Shown here piece by piece: positions 1-8,941 of a stretch of 64,000 nucleotides of DNA. This DNA is from Bradyrhizobium amphicarpaeae (GTDB taxonomy: Bacteria > Pseudomonadota > Alphaproteobacteria > Rhizobiales > Xanthobacteraceae): assembly GCF_002266435.3 (NCBI RefSeq), contig NZ_CP029426.2:3998001-4062000 (forward strand), given 5' to 3'. A program made the translations under genes and the position numbers. The notes beneath the pieces were generated by a model, which was not told where the DNA came from, ran no database searches, and was given only the letters and a program-made list of their open reading frames with translations. Numbering within the stretch: the first letter of the stretch is position 1; the number at the start of each line of letters is the position of its first letter.

Positions 1-127
1 CGTGCCCCCTGAGGACGCCTTGCCAGCTGCCGCGTTCGAACGGCTTCAAGGCGGGAGATGTGCCGAACGCGGCCGCAGATGCGATCAGGACGCCGAGACT
101 CACAATGCCGGCAAATCTAAATCTCAT
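1..127 (-). CDS. Exported redoxin-like protein, N-terminal part (runs off the window)
   Basis: Only the first 42 codons are visible. The start ATG overlaps the stop of the Asp-box gene upstream in an ATGA, so the two are translationally coupled. The N-terminus (MRFRFAGIVSLGVLIASAAA) is a Sec signal peptide. It is followed by a short 'ALKPFERGSWQGVL' segment, the kind of lead-in seen before the thioredoxin fold of TlpA/SCO-like exported proteins; the CxxC motif would lie outside the window, so the family call is an inference. As last visible gene of the TonB-receptor operon it would fit redox handling of a metal or of metal-binding cysteines in the periplasm. Confidence 0.5.
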   Translation of the reverse strand, partial: MRFRFAGIVSLGVLIASAAAFGTSPALKPFERGSWQGVLRGH

Positions 128-1335
128 GGCTGGTCCTCGATGGCTGTGAGGCGATAACCATCCGCCTTCGTCATCCATGACAAATAGGTCTGCTTGCCGT
201 TGGAGACGAGCAAGGGGTGATCGGACGTGTCGCTCGTGGTCGCTATCGTCCTTGGCGGCGACCAATTCTCGCCATCGTCGTGGGAGACCGTCAGCTGGAC
301 CGAGGTCTTCTCGCCGTCGAACTCCTTCCAGACCATCACGGTCCCAGCAGGACCTGCGAGCACGAACGGCCGCGTCGGATTGCGGCCCGGCTGGCCCAGC
401 GCCATGGGCGCGGAGAAGGTGCGGCCTTCATCGCGGGAGTGCGCGTAGAACAATCCCTTGCGGGCCTTGCCGTTGGTGTACCAGGCGACGTGATAGGTCC
501 CGTTCGGCGCAACGGTGAGGCTCGGCCCGTGATGTGGACAGGCATTGATCTGCCAGTCGTCAACACTGACCCTGCGGACTTCACCTGGAGTCGCGACGTC
601 CGCGAAGGTCATGACCGCGTGGTCGCGCACGCCGCCTTCAAAAATGTTCCTGAAGATCACGACAGGCCGTCCGGGCGCGGCGAAGGCCAGCCCCAATCGG
701 CAGCATTCGCAGGTGCCCTCACGTGCCAGCTTGGCTTCTGCGTAGGTGGTACCGCCGTCGCTGGACGAGGCGAAGAACAGCCCGGCTCCATCGTACTTCT
801 GTCCCGCTTCCTTCGCAAAAATGCGATTGCGCTTGTCCAGCCAGGCCGCGAAGACCGTTCCATCCTGATCGAGCGCCAGCGCCTCGAACCGCTGGCTCTC
901 GTTGTTGGCGGTGATGGGCTTCAGTTCGGCAAAGCTCTTCCCGCCATCGGCCGAGCGCGTGTAAAGCACCTGACCGTTGAAGGCCTCGTCCCTGAAGGTC
1001 GAGAACGCGAGCGCAGTGCCGCCCTTGCGGTCGACCACGATCTTCGGCCGCGCGTCCGGTCCCCAATCGAGGTTGAGCCGTTTCGACGTGACCTGGGTGG
1101 GCGGTGAAAAGCTGCGGCCCTCATCCTGCGAACTAGCGACCGAGACCTGCCCTCCCGCCATCCAGACCAGCCACAACTTGCCGCCCGGACTGAAGGCAGG
1201 CGTCACCTTGGTGGCACACCGCAGGGTCGGTTCCTCGCACGCAGCTTCGGACACATGCGGGGCGCGCATCTGTGCAAGCGCTGCACTTTGCAGGAACATG
1301 CAGGCGACGATCCCGAGCAGGCCAGTTCGGGTCAT
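124..1335 (-). CDS. Exported Asp-box (BNR/sialidase-fold) protein with CxCC and CPHHG motifs
   Basis: A signal peptide (MTRTGLLGIVACMFLQSAAL...) is followed by a beta-propeller sequence with five Asp-box motifs (SxDxGxx[FYW]) near residues 69-76, 128-135, 191-198, 300-307 and 351-358. Automated annotation would say exo-alpha-sialidase, but the conserved features that stand out are a CECC cluster (about 209-212) and CPHHG (about 266-270), which suggest metal binding rather than sialic acid cleavage. I chose the ATG at 1335 because AAGGGAG lies six bases upstream; an in-frame ATG at 1365 overlaps the receptor stop as ATGA and is the alternative. It lies between a TonB receptor and a redoxin-like gene in one operon. 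Function is inferred. Confidence 0.8.
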   Translation of the reverse strand: MTRTGLLGIVACMFLQSAALAQMRAPHVSEAACEEPTLRCATKVTPAFSPGGKLWLVWMAGGQVSVASSQDEGRSFSPPTQVTSKRLNLDWGPDARPKIVVDRKGGTALAFSTFRDEAFNGQVLYTRSADGGKSFAELKPITANNESQRFEALALDQDGTVFAAWLDKRNRIFAKEAGQKYDGAGLFFASSSDGGTTYAEAKLAREGTCECCRLGLAFAAPGRPVVIFRNIFEGGVRDHAVMTFADVATPGEVRRVSVDDWQINACPHHGPSLTVAPNGTYHVAWYTNGKARKGLFYAHSRDEGRTFSAPMALGQPGRNPTRPFVLAGPAGTVMVWKEFDGEKTSVQLTVSHDDGENWSPPRTIATTSDTSDHPLLVSNGKQTYLSWMTKADGYRLTAIEDQP

Positions 1336-1361
1336 GCCCCGCTCCCTTCGAGAAGCCCGGA

Positions 1362-3770
1362 TCATTTGAATGCCACCTTCATACCCGCAACGAATGTGCG
1401 CGGCGAGCCCGCATAGATCGACCCCGTCGTGTTTGCCAGCACGCTCGCAGGATTTTGAAGGCCCGCCCCCGTAACCGTATTGGAGATGTTGTTGGCCGAG
1501 GCGACGTAAGTCTGGTCGAACACGTTCCTGACTTCGAGAAACAAGTTCAGGGATCTGAACGTGTCGGACAGCAGATCGGTCTTGTAGTGGACGTTCACAT
1601 TGACCAGCTCATAGCCCGGCGCCTTCAACAGATTTGCATTGTCCATGTAGAAGGAGTCCTTCCACTGGACCTCGACGAAACCACCGAGCCCCGTGAGCGG
1701 GCCTGTGAACTCATCATAGCCGATCCGGGCCGTCAGCTCGTTGGGCGAGATGCCCGGGATCTTGTTGCCGGCCCGGTTGAAGCCGAACACCGCGCCGTTG
1801 GTGATGTTCTCGACATACTCGGTGTAGACTTCGTCGAGATAGGTGTACGCCGCCATGAACCGCCAGCCCGGGTAGAACTTCCAGTCCGCGGCAAGCTCGA
1901 TGCCGCGATGTTCCGAGCGCGGTGCGTTGAACGAATAGTTTACGCCCGCGACAGGCGTTGCCTGGTTGACAATCTCGTTACGGAAAAACTCGTAAAAGCC
2001 GGTCGCGCTCAGCTTGAGCGTGTTGTTCGGAGTCCAGTCGAAACCGAGATCGTAGCCCAAATTTTTCTGGACCTGGAGCTGGGTATTGTTGCCCGACAAG
2101 CCAGTCGGAAGAACGAAGAGATTCGAAACCTGCGGAGTGCCATATCCCGTGGCGACTCGACCGCGGAAGAGCCATTCGTTGTTGAGATTATAGAGCAGCG
2201 CCAGTTCTGGCGCTGCATTCTGAAACTGGCGGTCTGCCGTCGTCAGCGTCGTAGTGGTGATGCCGCTGGGGCCGGCATAGGCATACGCTGTGTTGACACC
2301 TTTCAGCAGGGTCGTCTCCCAGCCGATACCGGCAATTGCCGTCAATGCCGATGTGAGCTTGAGCTCCTCCCTGGCACGTACGCCAAAATTGGTCGTTTCA
2401 CTGAAGAGGTTGCTCGACAGCCTGCCGAGCGTCGCGTTGCCTCCGGGCATGACATTTCGCGTATCGCTCGAAGCTGTCAGGGTATTGTAGAAGGCACCGA
2501 AGAACGCGGTCGACTCCATGCCAAAAATCTCTCCGCGCTTGGTGAGATCGCTCATGTAATTATACGACGGAAAATCACCGATCGCACTGGTCGAGCCGGT
2601 GGGCTGACTGATGTTCCGGTCGTCAAACACGAACTGGTTGCGCCACGTCATCGTATTGTCGAAGTCGTGCTCCCAACGGCCGCCGACGATGGTTCGGCGA
2701 TCGTTTCGCCCGAGCCCGGCCTGCGTGGCGGTCTCGGTGTCCTTGCCGCCGTTGAAGCCGTTGTTGAAAAGAGACACGGTGGGACATCCGGCCGTCCCCG
2801 TGCCGGTCGTGCAACCCTGCTGGAAGGGATTGGTGTAGAACTGGTTCAGCGACTGCCGAAGCGGCAGCCGCGCGCTGAGATCGTTGTTGATGATCTTGAC
2901 CGTGAAGCGGTCGTCCGGCGTTGCCTTGAGCGTGCCGAGGAAGTTGACGGTCTGCGTATTGAACCAGCTGTTGCCGATATAGCCGTCGCCCCGTGTGTCG
3001 CTCGCGAACAGGGAGCCCTCGAAATTCCCGACCTTCTTGCCGGCCGCCAGGTAGTTGTTGAGGTAACCGTAGCTGCCGCCATCGACGCCGTATTCGACAC
3101 CGTCGATCGTGCCACCCGGCCGTGTGCGAAAATTGAGCGCGCCGCCGGTCGCATAATTGCCGTAGAGCGCCGACGAGGGGCCACGGATCACGTCGATCGC
3201 ACTGTAGGCGTGCGGATCGATCAAGTCGCTGCGCGACAGGCCGTCCGGCTGCGTCACCGGGAAGCCGTCGTCGAAGATCACGAGATTGCGGATGGCGAAA
3301 CCGTTCCGGGCGTTGGATCCGCGAATCGAGATGCCGAAGTCGCGCGGGCCATTACCCTGCTTGATCGAGATGCCCGGGCTGTCCCGCAAGACGTCGCCGA
3401 CCGAAAACGACGGGCGGTTGTCGAACTGGCTGCGATCGATGGTCGTCGCGGTCTGGCCGGCCGGCGCTTGATTGAGACCGGCCCGCGCTGCGCCGGTGGA
3501 CATGATGTTGTTTTGCCCCTGGGCGCCATCGGTCGCGGTCGGCGCGACCGGCCTTGCTGCCCGCGACGCCGAAGCGGAGCGTTGCCGCGTTGGCCGGGTG
3601 ATTGGTTTGGCACGGGACGTTTTGGGCGCCTCGACCGTCACTGCGGGAATCGCTTCCGAGGCAGGCTGGGCGAGCGCGTCTGAACCGATCGGGGACACCA
3701 GCCCGAAAAACAGGGGCAAGCCGGCGCGCCCCATCGCACGAATGCGTAACATCTCTTGAATTCCTGACAT
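1362..3770 (-). CDS. TonB-dependent outer-membrane receptor
   Basis: About 802 residues, the usual size for the family. After an N-terminal signal region and a linker rich in Ser/Arg/Ala there is a typical plug domain (SFSVGDVLRDSPGISIKQGN, then IDVIRGPSSALYGNYATGGA) and a C-terminal 22-strand barrel ending in aromatic-rich strands and a terminal Phe-Lys. It imports a scarce ligand across the outer membrane with energy from TonB-ExbBD. The neighbours (a DUF2946-type gene upstream, Asp-box and redoxin-like genes downstream with a 4-base overlap) are the sort of company kept by copper-related receptors, so copper or a copper chelate is my preferred substrate; iron chelates are not excluded. Confidence 0.9.
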   Translation of the reverse strand: MSGIQEMLRIRAMGRAGLPLFFGLVSPIGSDALAQPASEAIPAVTVEAPKTSRAKPITRPTRQRSASASRAARPVAPTATDGAQGQNNIMSTGAARAGLNQAPAGQTATTIDRSQFDNRPSFSVGDVLRDSPGISIKQGNGPRDFGISIRGSNARNGFAIRNLVIFDDGFPVTQPDGLSRSDLIDPHAYSAIDVIRGPSSALYGNYATGGALNFRTRPGGTIDGVEYGVDGGSYGYLNNYLAAGKKVGNFEGSLFASDTRGDGYIGNSWFNTQTVNFLGTLKATPDDRFTVKIINNDLSARLPLRQSLNQFYTNPFQQGCTTGTGTAGCPTVSLFNNGFNGGKDTETATQAGLGRNDRRTIVGGRWEHDFDNTMTWRNQFVFDDRNISQPTGSTSAIGDFPSYNYMSDLTKRGEIFGMESTAFFGAFYNTLTASSDTRNVMPGGNATLGRLSSNLFSETTNFGVRAREELKLTSALTAIAGIGWETTLLKGVNTAYAYAGPSGITTTTLTTADRQFQNAAPELALLYNLNNEWLFRGRVATGYGTPQVSNLFVLPTGLSGNNTQLQVQKNLGYDLGFDWTPNNTLKLSATGFYEFFRNEIVNQATPVAGVNYSFNAPRSEHRGIELAADWKFYPGWRFMAAYTYLDEVYTEYVENITNGAVFGFNRAGNKIPGISPNELTARIGYDEFTGPLTGLGGFVEVQWKDSFYMDNANLLKAPGYELVNVNVHYKTDLLSDTFRSLNLFLEVRNVFDQTYVASANNISNTVTGAGLQNPASVLANTTGSIYAGSPRTFVAGMKVAFK

Positions 3771-3845
3771 CCGGCATCGGCCGGTCCATTAAGCACGCCG
3801 TCGGCACGACAATTGCGCGCACCAACGGTTCGATTTGTCGCTACG

Positions 3846-4232
3846 TCAGGAAAATTGAGGTGGGGCGCGCGCCTGGGCGCTCGGACCCTTGGGAGCGGCG
3901 ATGGCCGACGCATCCGCCGGCTGCCACACCACGCGCTCGGCATGGCGGAACGGAATCGAGAGTCCCGCGTGCGTCGGCGAATCGAGCGAGGCGCCCGCCT
4001 GGGCCAGGCAACACAGGGCGCACGCGCCCGCATGCGCGGTCGGGGTGCCGGTCCGATCGTCGAGGGCGCCCTGCTCGCTGACACTGTGGCAGATGACGAC
4101 GGCAGATAGCGGATCGGCAACGGCCCGGCCGGTCGCCCAGCACGCGGCAATCGGCGCCAGCACCTGCATCACCAGGGCGAGCAGGACCAGGGGGAGGAAT
4201 TTCTGTAGCCGCGCGTGCATCCGCCGAACCAT
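3846..4232 (-). CDS. DUF2946-type exported Cys/His protein
   Basis: A 128-residue protein with an N-terminal hydrophobic segment (FLPLVLLALVMQVLAPIAAC) and a body holding an 'ICHS' motif and a 'CALCC' motif. This pattern of a membrane or signal segment plus scattered C/H pairs is typical of DUF2946 proteins, which are commonly found just upstream of metal-related TonB receptors. It is the first gene of the operon, 75 bases before the receptor. The in-frame ATG at 4220 is an alternative start. Metal binding or sensing in the periplasm is an inference from composition and context. Confidence 0.75.
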   Translation of the reverse strand: MVRRMHARLQKFLPLVLLALVMQVLAPIAACWATGRAVADPLSAVVICHSVSEQGALDDRTGTPTAHAGACALCCLAQAGASLDSPTHAGLSIPFRHAERVVWQPADASAIAAPKGPSAQARAPPQFS

Positions 4233-4649
4233 TCGTTCGCCGGCTAACTAAACACCGCGCCGGGCTCAAGTCGAGATCAGTTCCGCCGCCTTCTTGGCCC
4301 AGCGCAAATTTGTCGAAAATCGAGGTCCGACGACTCCATTATCGCCAAGCGTCCGGTATTTAAGGCAAATCAACGGGTCGGGCATCCATCAATTTCTTAT
4401 ATTTGTCATACACTTGCGGGGCCAAAAGCCCGATCATTTCGTCTATTGCTCGAATTTTGAACATTCGTTGCTGAAAATGATGACAAGTGAGAAAAGTTGA
4501 TCTAGCATCCTCCTTGCTCAGGCTGGCCGCGAGGTCACAGTCTGGTGGTCCAAGTCTCGGGAGGAGCCCCTGGCGCGCAAAACGCAGCGTCGCCCCGTCA
4601 AATAAGAGCAAATCTTAGAATCGGGGATAATAGGGTCGACACAATTTTC
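4233..4649. other. Intergenic region between divergent units; candidate small-RNA locus
   Basis: About 417 bases, clearly more AT-rich around 4300-4510 than the flanking genes. It must carry the promoter of the minus-strand DUF2946 operon and one for the plus strand. Short open frames exist on both strands (for instance a minus-strand one reaching 4360 that begins at 4464 or upstream) but none has a convincing ribosome-binding site or family match. A strong intrinsic terminator on the plus strand closes the region, which implies a plus-strand transcript ending there that is not any recognised gene. Confidence 0.4.
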
Positions 4650-4678
4650 GAGCGGGGCCAGGGCCCCGCTCTTTTTTT
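4650..4678 (+). terminator. Orphan intrinsic terminator or attenuator
   Basis: A perfect nine-base stem GAGCGGGGC / GCCCCGCTC with a four-base loop (CAGG) is followed at once by seven T. Read on the plus strand this is a textbook Rho-independent terminator; on the minus strand the T tract is missing. No plus-strand gene ends upstream, and the globin ORF opens only seven bases after the T tract. It therefore either ends a small RNA or attenuates transcription into the globin gene. Confidence 0.85.
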
Positions 4679-4699
4679 GTCTGCATGGCACTTTTGCCC

Positions 4700-5104
4700 A
4701 TGAATATGTCCCCAAATCCGGTCGAGCTCAGCTTTGAGCGCGCGGCCATGCGCTGCGCGGATATCACGCCACTGGTTTACCGGCGCCTGTTCGACGCGCA
4801 TCCGGAAACGCAGGCGATGTTCCGCTCGCAGGGCAGCGGGTTCGTGAAGGGATCGATGCTCGCGCTCGCGATCGAGGCGATTCTCGATTTCACCGGTGAG
4901 CGTCGCGGGCATTTCCGGCTGATCGCCTGCGAGCTTGCCTCGCACGATGCCTATGGCACGTCGCGCCAGCTGTTCATCGCGTTCTTCGCAGTCATCAGGG
5001 ATACGCTGCGCGATCTGCTCGGCGATGAATGGTCCAACGAGATCGCGCAAGCCTGGGACACATTGCTCACCGACATCGACGCATTCGCCGGCGCGCCGGC
5101 CTGA
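4700..5104 (+). CDS. Single-domain bacterial globin
   Basis: About 134 residues, the size of a single-domain haemoglobin. The A-B region (FERAAMRCADITPLVYRRLF followed by DAHPETQAMF) and the F-helix segment ELASHDAYG, whose His is the likely proximal haem ligand, match the globin domain of flavohaemoglobins; there is no reductase domain. It would bind O2 or NO in the cytoplasm. In-frame ATG codons occur at 4685, 4700 and 4706; I prefer 4700 because 4685 lies almost on the T tract of the preceding hairpin, but no clear ribosome-binding site decides this. It stands alone between that terminator and the sugar ABC operon. Confidence 0.8.
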   Translation: MNMSPNPVELSFERAAMRCADITPLVYRRLFDAHPETQAMFRSQGSGFVKGSMLALAIEAILDFTGERRGHFRLIACELASHDAYGTSRQLFIAFFAVIRDTLRDLLGDEWSNEIAQAWDTLLTDIDAFAGAPA

Positions 5105-5245
5105 CGCTTTGCGCTGCACCAACGCGGCTTGCTGGGAGCGCAGCGAGTGATTGCAGATTGAGTGGCGTCAACTCTTGTGAGACACTTTCGAACATCGGTT
5201 GCGCAATCAATGACGCACCGACGATAAAATTTATGGGAGCGAGCG

Positions 5246-6268
5246 ATGTCCGGGACGAAAGATTTCTCGACGACGAGGCGCGATCTTCTTCAGGCGGCAG
5301 CAGCCGCCGGCGCCGGAGCTGCCCTTTTCGGCAGCATGGGCATAAACCCTGCTCTGGCCGCCGCGGTCGGACGAAGCGAGAAGCCGCTGAAGGCGGCGTT
5401 CTCCAATGCGGGCCTTCAGGCCACCTGGTGCGCGCAGGGCAAGCAGGCCGCGGAGTTCTGGGGCAAGCTGTTCAACGTCGAAGTCACCTGGTTCGACGGC
5501 CAGCTCGACGCAGTGAAGCAGCGCGCCGCGATCGACAACATGGCCTCGCAGAAATGGGATTTCGTCGCGATCCAGGCGTTCGGCATCGGCACCCTCACCC
5601 AGCCCGTGCAGAAGATGATCGACGCCGGCACGCCCGTGATCGACATGGACACGCTGATCGCGCCGCTCGACCAGATCAACGTCCACTCCTTCCTCGCCCC
5701 CGACAACGAGTTCATGGGCGCCTCGGTGACCCAGGCGCTGTGCAATGCGATGGGCGGCAAGGGCAAGATCATCATGACGCAGGGCGCGCTCGGTCATACC
5801 GGCGCGCAGGGCCGCGCCAAAGGCTTCACCAACACGGTGAAGCAATTCCCCGGCATCGAGGTGCTCGACACCCAGCCGGCCGACTGGGACGTCTCCAAGA
5901 CCGCGCGGCTCTGGGAAACCTATCTGACCAAATACCCGCAGATCGACGCGGCGTTCTTCCACAATGACGACATGGCGCTTGCGGCGGCCAACATCATGAA
6001 AGCGCGGGGCCGCACCAACATCCTGATCGGCGGCGTCGATGCCATGCCGCCGGCGATCCAGGCGGTGAGCGAAGGCCGCATGTTCGCGACCGTGCGCAAT
6101 CCCTCCTGCCGAATCCATGGCGGCGCCATCATCGCAGGCGTCTCCGCCGTGGTCGGCGGCGAGAAGAGCGGCCAGGGCATTCCCAAGAACGTCGTCACCG
6201 ACGGCCCGGTCGTGACCAAGGCCAACGCCGCGGGAATGCAGTGGATGCAGGATCACTTCCTGATCTAA
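5246..6268 (+). CDS. Sugar ABC transporter substrate-binding protein, Tat-exported
   Basis: A 340-residue periplasmic binding protein of the ribose/xylose/galactose type (Peripla_BP_4 fold; e.g. GGVDAMPPAIQAVSEGRMFA near residue 260). The N-terminus has a twin-arginine motif (TTRRDLLQ) and a hydrophobic Ala-rich stretch, so it is probably exported folded by the Tat system, which is a minority feature in this family. GGGAGCGAGCG precedes the ATG. It delivers the sugar to the permease and ATPase coded directly downstream. The exact sugar cannot be read from the sequence. Confidence 0.9.
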   Translation: MSGTKDFSTTRRDLLQAAAAAGAGAALFGSMGINPALAAAVGRSEKPLKAAFSNAGLQATWCAQGKQAAEFWGKLFNVEVTWFDGQLDAVKQRAAIDNMASQKWDFVAIQAFGIGTLTQPVQKMIDAGTPVIDMDTLIAPLDQINVHSFLAPDNEFMGASVTQALCNAMGGKGKIIMTQGALGHTGAQGRAKGFTNTVKQFPGIEVLDTQPADWDVSKTARLWETYLTKYPQIDAAFFHNDDMALAAANIMKARGRTNILIGGVDAMPPAIQAVSEGRMFATVRNPSCRIHGGAIIAGVSAVVGGEKSGQGIPKNVVTDGPVVTKANAAGMQWMQDHFLI

Positions 6269-6289
6269 GCCTGCAAGATCAGAACTTTC

Positions 6290-7792
6290 ATGCGAGAGGA
6301 TCGTTCGCCCATCCTTGAACTGCAGGGCATCACGAAGAGCTTCGGCGGCGTCGAAGCGCTTCGTGGTGTCGACTTCGCGCTCCACGCAAGCGAGATCCAC
6401 GGCCTCGTCGGCGAGAACGGCGCGGGAAAAAGCACGCTGATGAAGATCATCGCCGGCGTGCACACCGAATTCTCCGGCCGCTTCCTGATCGACGGCCGCG
6501 AGACGCATTTCCGCTCGGCGCGCGATGCGCACGCGGCCGGCATCGCGATGGTGCATCAGGAGCTCTCTGTCGCGCCCGACCTCACCGTCGCGGAGAATGT
6601 CTTCCTCGGCAACCAGCCGACCAACGCCCTCGGCCTCGTGCAATGGCGGCGCATGGCGCGCGAGGCCGGCGAGCAGCTGGCACGACTGGGTCTCGACGTC
6701 GATCCGATGAGCCGGCTCGGCGACCTCTCGATCGGCCTGCAGCAGCTGATCGAGATCGCGCGCGTGCTGTTCTCCGGCGCCCGCATCGTCATTCTGGACG
6801 AACCGACCTCCGCCCTCTCCCCGCCCGAGGTCGAGCGCCTGTTCGCGACGCTGCGTCGGCTGCGCGAGGAAGGCACGGCCATCGTCTTCATCTCGCATTT
6901 CATCGAGGACATCCTGCGCGTCTCCGACACGGTGACCGTGTTCCGCAATGGGCGGAAGGTCGCGGAAACCGCGAGCGCCGCCACCAGCAAGGGCGCGCTG
7001 ATCGAGGCCATGATCGGCCGCGGCGGCGAAGCGCTCGAGCACAGCTACAGCGACGATTTGATGCTGCCAACGCCGAGCGTGAGCCCGGTGGTGCTGAAGG
7101 TCGACCAGCTCTCGCTGGCGCGCAGCCTGAAGGACATCTCCTTCGAAGCGCGCGCCGGCGAGGTGCTCGGCATCTACGGCTTCATGGGTTGTGGCCAGCA
7201 GGAATTGTCCCGCATCCTGTTCGGCAAGCTGAAGCCTGACGCCGGCACGCTTGCCGTCGAGGGTACGCCGAAGACTTTCGCCAGCACGGCAGCGGCGCGG
7301 CGCGCCGGGGTGGCGCTGGTGCCTGAGAGCCGCCGCGACATGCTGTTTCACCAGGAACCCGTCTACAAGAACATCTCGATCAGCATCCTCGATCGCATCT
7401 CGTCCCTGCTGCTCAAGCCGGCGCAGGAGCGCGATATCGCGAAGCGTCAGGTCGAGCAATTGCAGATCAGGCCGCCGGTGGTCGGCCTCGACCTCGGCAT
7501 GCTCTCCGGCGGCAACCAGCAGAAGGTGGCGCTGGCAAAATGGCTGACCTATCCGCCAAAGCTGCTGGTGCTGTGCGAGCCGACCCGCGGCATGGATGTC
7601 GGCGCCAAGAACGACGTCATCAACATCGTCCGCGACCTCCGCGCCAAGGGGCTCGCCATCATCGTGCTGTCGACCGAGCCGGAAACGGTGTTGTCGCTGG
7701 CCGACCGCATCCTCGTGCTCAAGCGCGGCGCACTGGTGCGGGAATTCAGGAACGAGCCGGTCAGCAAGGACCGCCTGCTGGAGGCGGCGTGA
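6290..7792 (+). CDS. Sugar ABC transporter ATP-binding protein, two nucleotide-binding domains
   Basis: A 500-residue RbsA/MglA/XylG-type ATPase made of two fused ABC domains. The first has a full Walker A (GENGAGKST) and Walker B (ILDEPTSAL); the second has a degenerate Walker A region (GIYGFMGCGQQ) and the LSGGNQQKV signature, as is normal for this family. It sits on the cytoplasmic face and powers import of the sugar bound by the upstream SBP. The gene starts 21 bases after the SBP stop and is followed 12 bases later by the permease, a compact three-gene operon. Confidence 0.95.
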   Translation: MREDRSPILELQGITKSFGGVEALRGVDFALHASEIHGLVGENGAGKSTLMKIIAGVHTEFSGRFLIDGRETHFRSARDAHAAGIAMVHQELSVAPDLTVAENVFLGNQPTNALGLVQWRRMAREAGEQLARLGLDVDPMSRLGDLSIGLQQLIEIARVLFSGARIVILDEPTSALSPPEVERLFATLRRLREEGTAIVFISHFIEDILRVSDTVTVFRNGRKVAETASAATSKGALIEAMIGRGGEALEHSYSDDLMLPTPSVSPVVLKVDQLSLARSLKDISFEARAGEVLGIYGFMGCGQQELSRILFGKLKPDAGTLAVEGTPKTFASTAAARRAGVALVPESRRDMLFHQEPVYKNISISILDRISSLLLKPAQERDIAKRQVEQLQIRPPVVGLDLGMLSGGNQQKVALAKWLTYPPKLLVLCEPTRGMDVGAKNDVINIVRDLRAKGLAIIVLSTEPETVLSLADRILVLKRGALVREFRNEPVSKDRLLEAA

Positions 7793-7804
7793 CGGAGAAG
7801 CACA

Positions 7805-8833
7805 ATGGCGAGCAGTGAGACGGCTTTGGCGGCGGGGCAGCGGGCACGAGGCCTTGCGCCCTTCCTGCGCTCGCAGATGCGCAACATCGCCCCGTTCCTC
7901 ACCCTGATCTTCCTGTCCGGCTTCTTCGCCCTTGCAAGCCCTTCGTTCGCGACGCTCGACAATCTCGGCAACATCCTGACGCAAGTATCGGTCACCGGCA
8001 TCATCGCCGTCGGCCTCACCTTCGTGATCCTTTGCGCGGAGATCGACCTGTCGATCGCCAGCATCGCCAACGTCACCGGCATCGCGGTCGCCTATTTCAC
8101 CCTGCAGGACTCCTACGTCAACATCGCCAACATCCCCCTGCCCGGTGTGGTCGCGATCCTCCTGTCGATCCTGCTCTGCGCCCTGCTGGGTCTGGTCAAC
8201 GCGCTGGGGTTGACCGTGATCGGCATCCCTTCCTTCATCATGACGCTGGCGATGATGCAGATCGCGGCCGGCGTGTCGGCGCTGCTGGTGCGCGGCCAGA
8301 TCGCCTACAAGGTGCCGAGCCTCATCACCACGCTCGGCTCGGGCTCGATCGGCGGCGTGCCCTGGCTCGTCATCGTCGCCGCGTTGATGCTGCTCGGCGG
8401 CCATCTGGTTCTGACCTACACGCGCTTCGGCCGCTACGTCTACATGGTCGGGGGCAACCGCGAGGCGGCCGAATATTCAGGCCTCAACGTCAAGCTCATC
8501 CTGGGCGCCGTCATGGTGATCTCGGCGGTGTGCTCGGGCATCGGCGGCATGCTCGGCGTCGCCCATTTCGGCAGCGCGCAACAGAACGAGTTCGACACCT
8601 ACCTGCTCGACTCCATCGCCGCCGTCGTCGTCGGCGGCACCAGCCTGTTCGGCGGCCGCGGCGGCATCGGCAACACCATCGTCGGCCTGTTCGTGCTCGG
8701 CGTGCTCAACAACGGCCTCGACCACGTCAACATCGACAGTTTTTTGAAGATCCTGATCCGCGGCCTGATCCTGTTGCTGGCGTTGGTCATCAACGTCTAT
8801 GCGCAGCGATTGAGGGAAAAGGCGGTGGAGTAG
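7805..8833 (+). CDS. Sugar ABC transporter permease (RbsC type)
   Basis: A 342-residue, strongly hydrophobic BPD_transp_2 permease with about eight to ten membrane helices. It carries the typical cytoplasmic segment after 'YVYMVGGNREAAEYSGLNV' and the 'GGTSLFGGRGGIGNTIVG' loop near the C-terminus. It probably works as a homodimer with the two-domain ATPase and the Tat-exported binding protein upstream. It is the last gene of the operon; no clear intrinsic terminator follows, and the DNA after it turns into repeat and pseudogene sequence. Confidence 0.95.
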   Translation: MASSETALAAGQRARGLAPFLRSQMRNIAPFLTLIFLSGFFALASPSFATLDNLGNILTQVSVTGIIAVGLTFVILCAEIDLSIASIANVTGIAVAYFTLQDSYVNIANIPLPGVVAILLSILLCALLGLVNALGLTVIGIPSFIMTLAMMQIAAGVSALLVRGQIAYKVPSLITTLGSGSIGGVPWLVIVAALMLLGGHLVLTYTRFGRYVYMVGGNREAAEYSGLNVKLILGAVMVISAVCSGIGGMLGVAHFGSAQQNEFDTYLLDSIAAVVVGGTSLFGGRGGIGNTIVGLFVLGVLNNGLDHVNIDSFLKILIRGLILLLALVINVYAQRLREKAVE

Positions 8834-8941
8834 ACGGTCTCAAAAACCAAAAGTGCGAAAACAACCCCATGCACAGTAGAAATTGTTAGGAATCTCAGGC
8901 CCTTATCAAACCCCGATTGACAGTCTCCGTAAGCTTTGGCG

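Noticed and set aside
124..1335. Annotation as a true exo-alpha-sialidase
   Set aside because: Asp boxes alone do not give sialidase activity; I could not see the catalytic Arg triad and Tyr/Glu, and the Cys motifs and operon argue for a metal-related role.
4360..4611. Minus-strand 83-codon frame in the AT-richer gap before the globin
   Set aside because: The last 34 residues look protein-like, but there is no ribosome-binding site or family, and it runs against the direction implied by the terminator at 4650-4678. Too weak to list as a gene.
5231..8404. A 1057-codon open frame antisense to the sugar ABC operon
   Set aside because: Product is His/Arg/Asp-rich low-complexity sequence with no homology; it is the usual mirror frame of a GC-rich coding region. 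The plus-strand genes have full family motifs.
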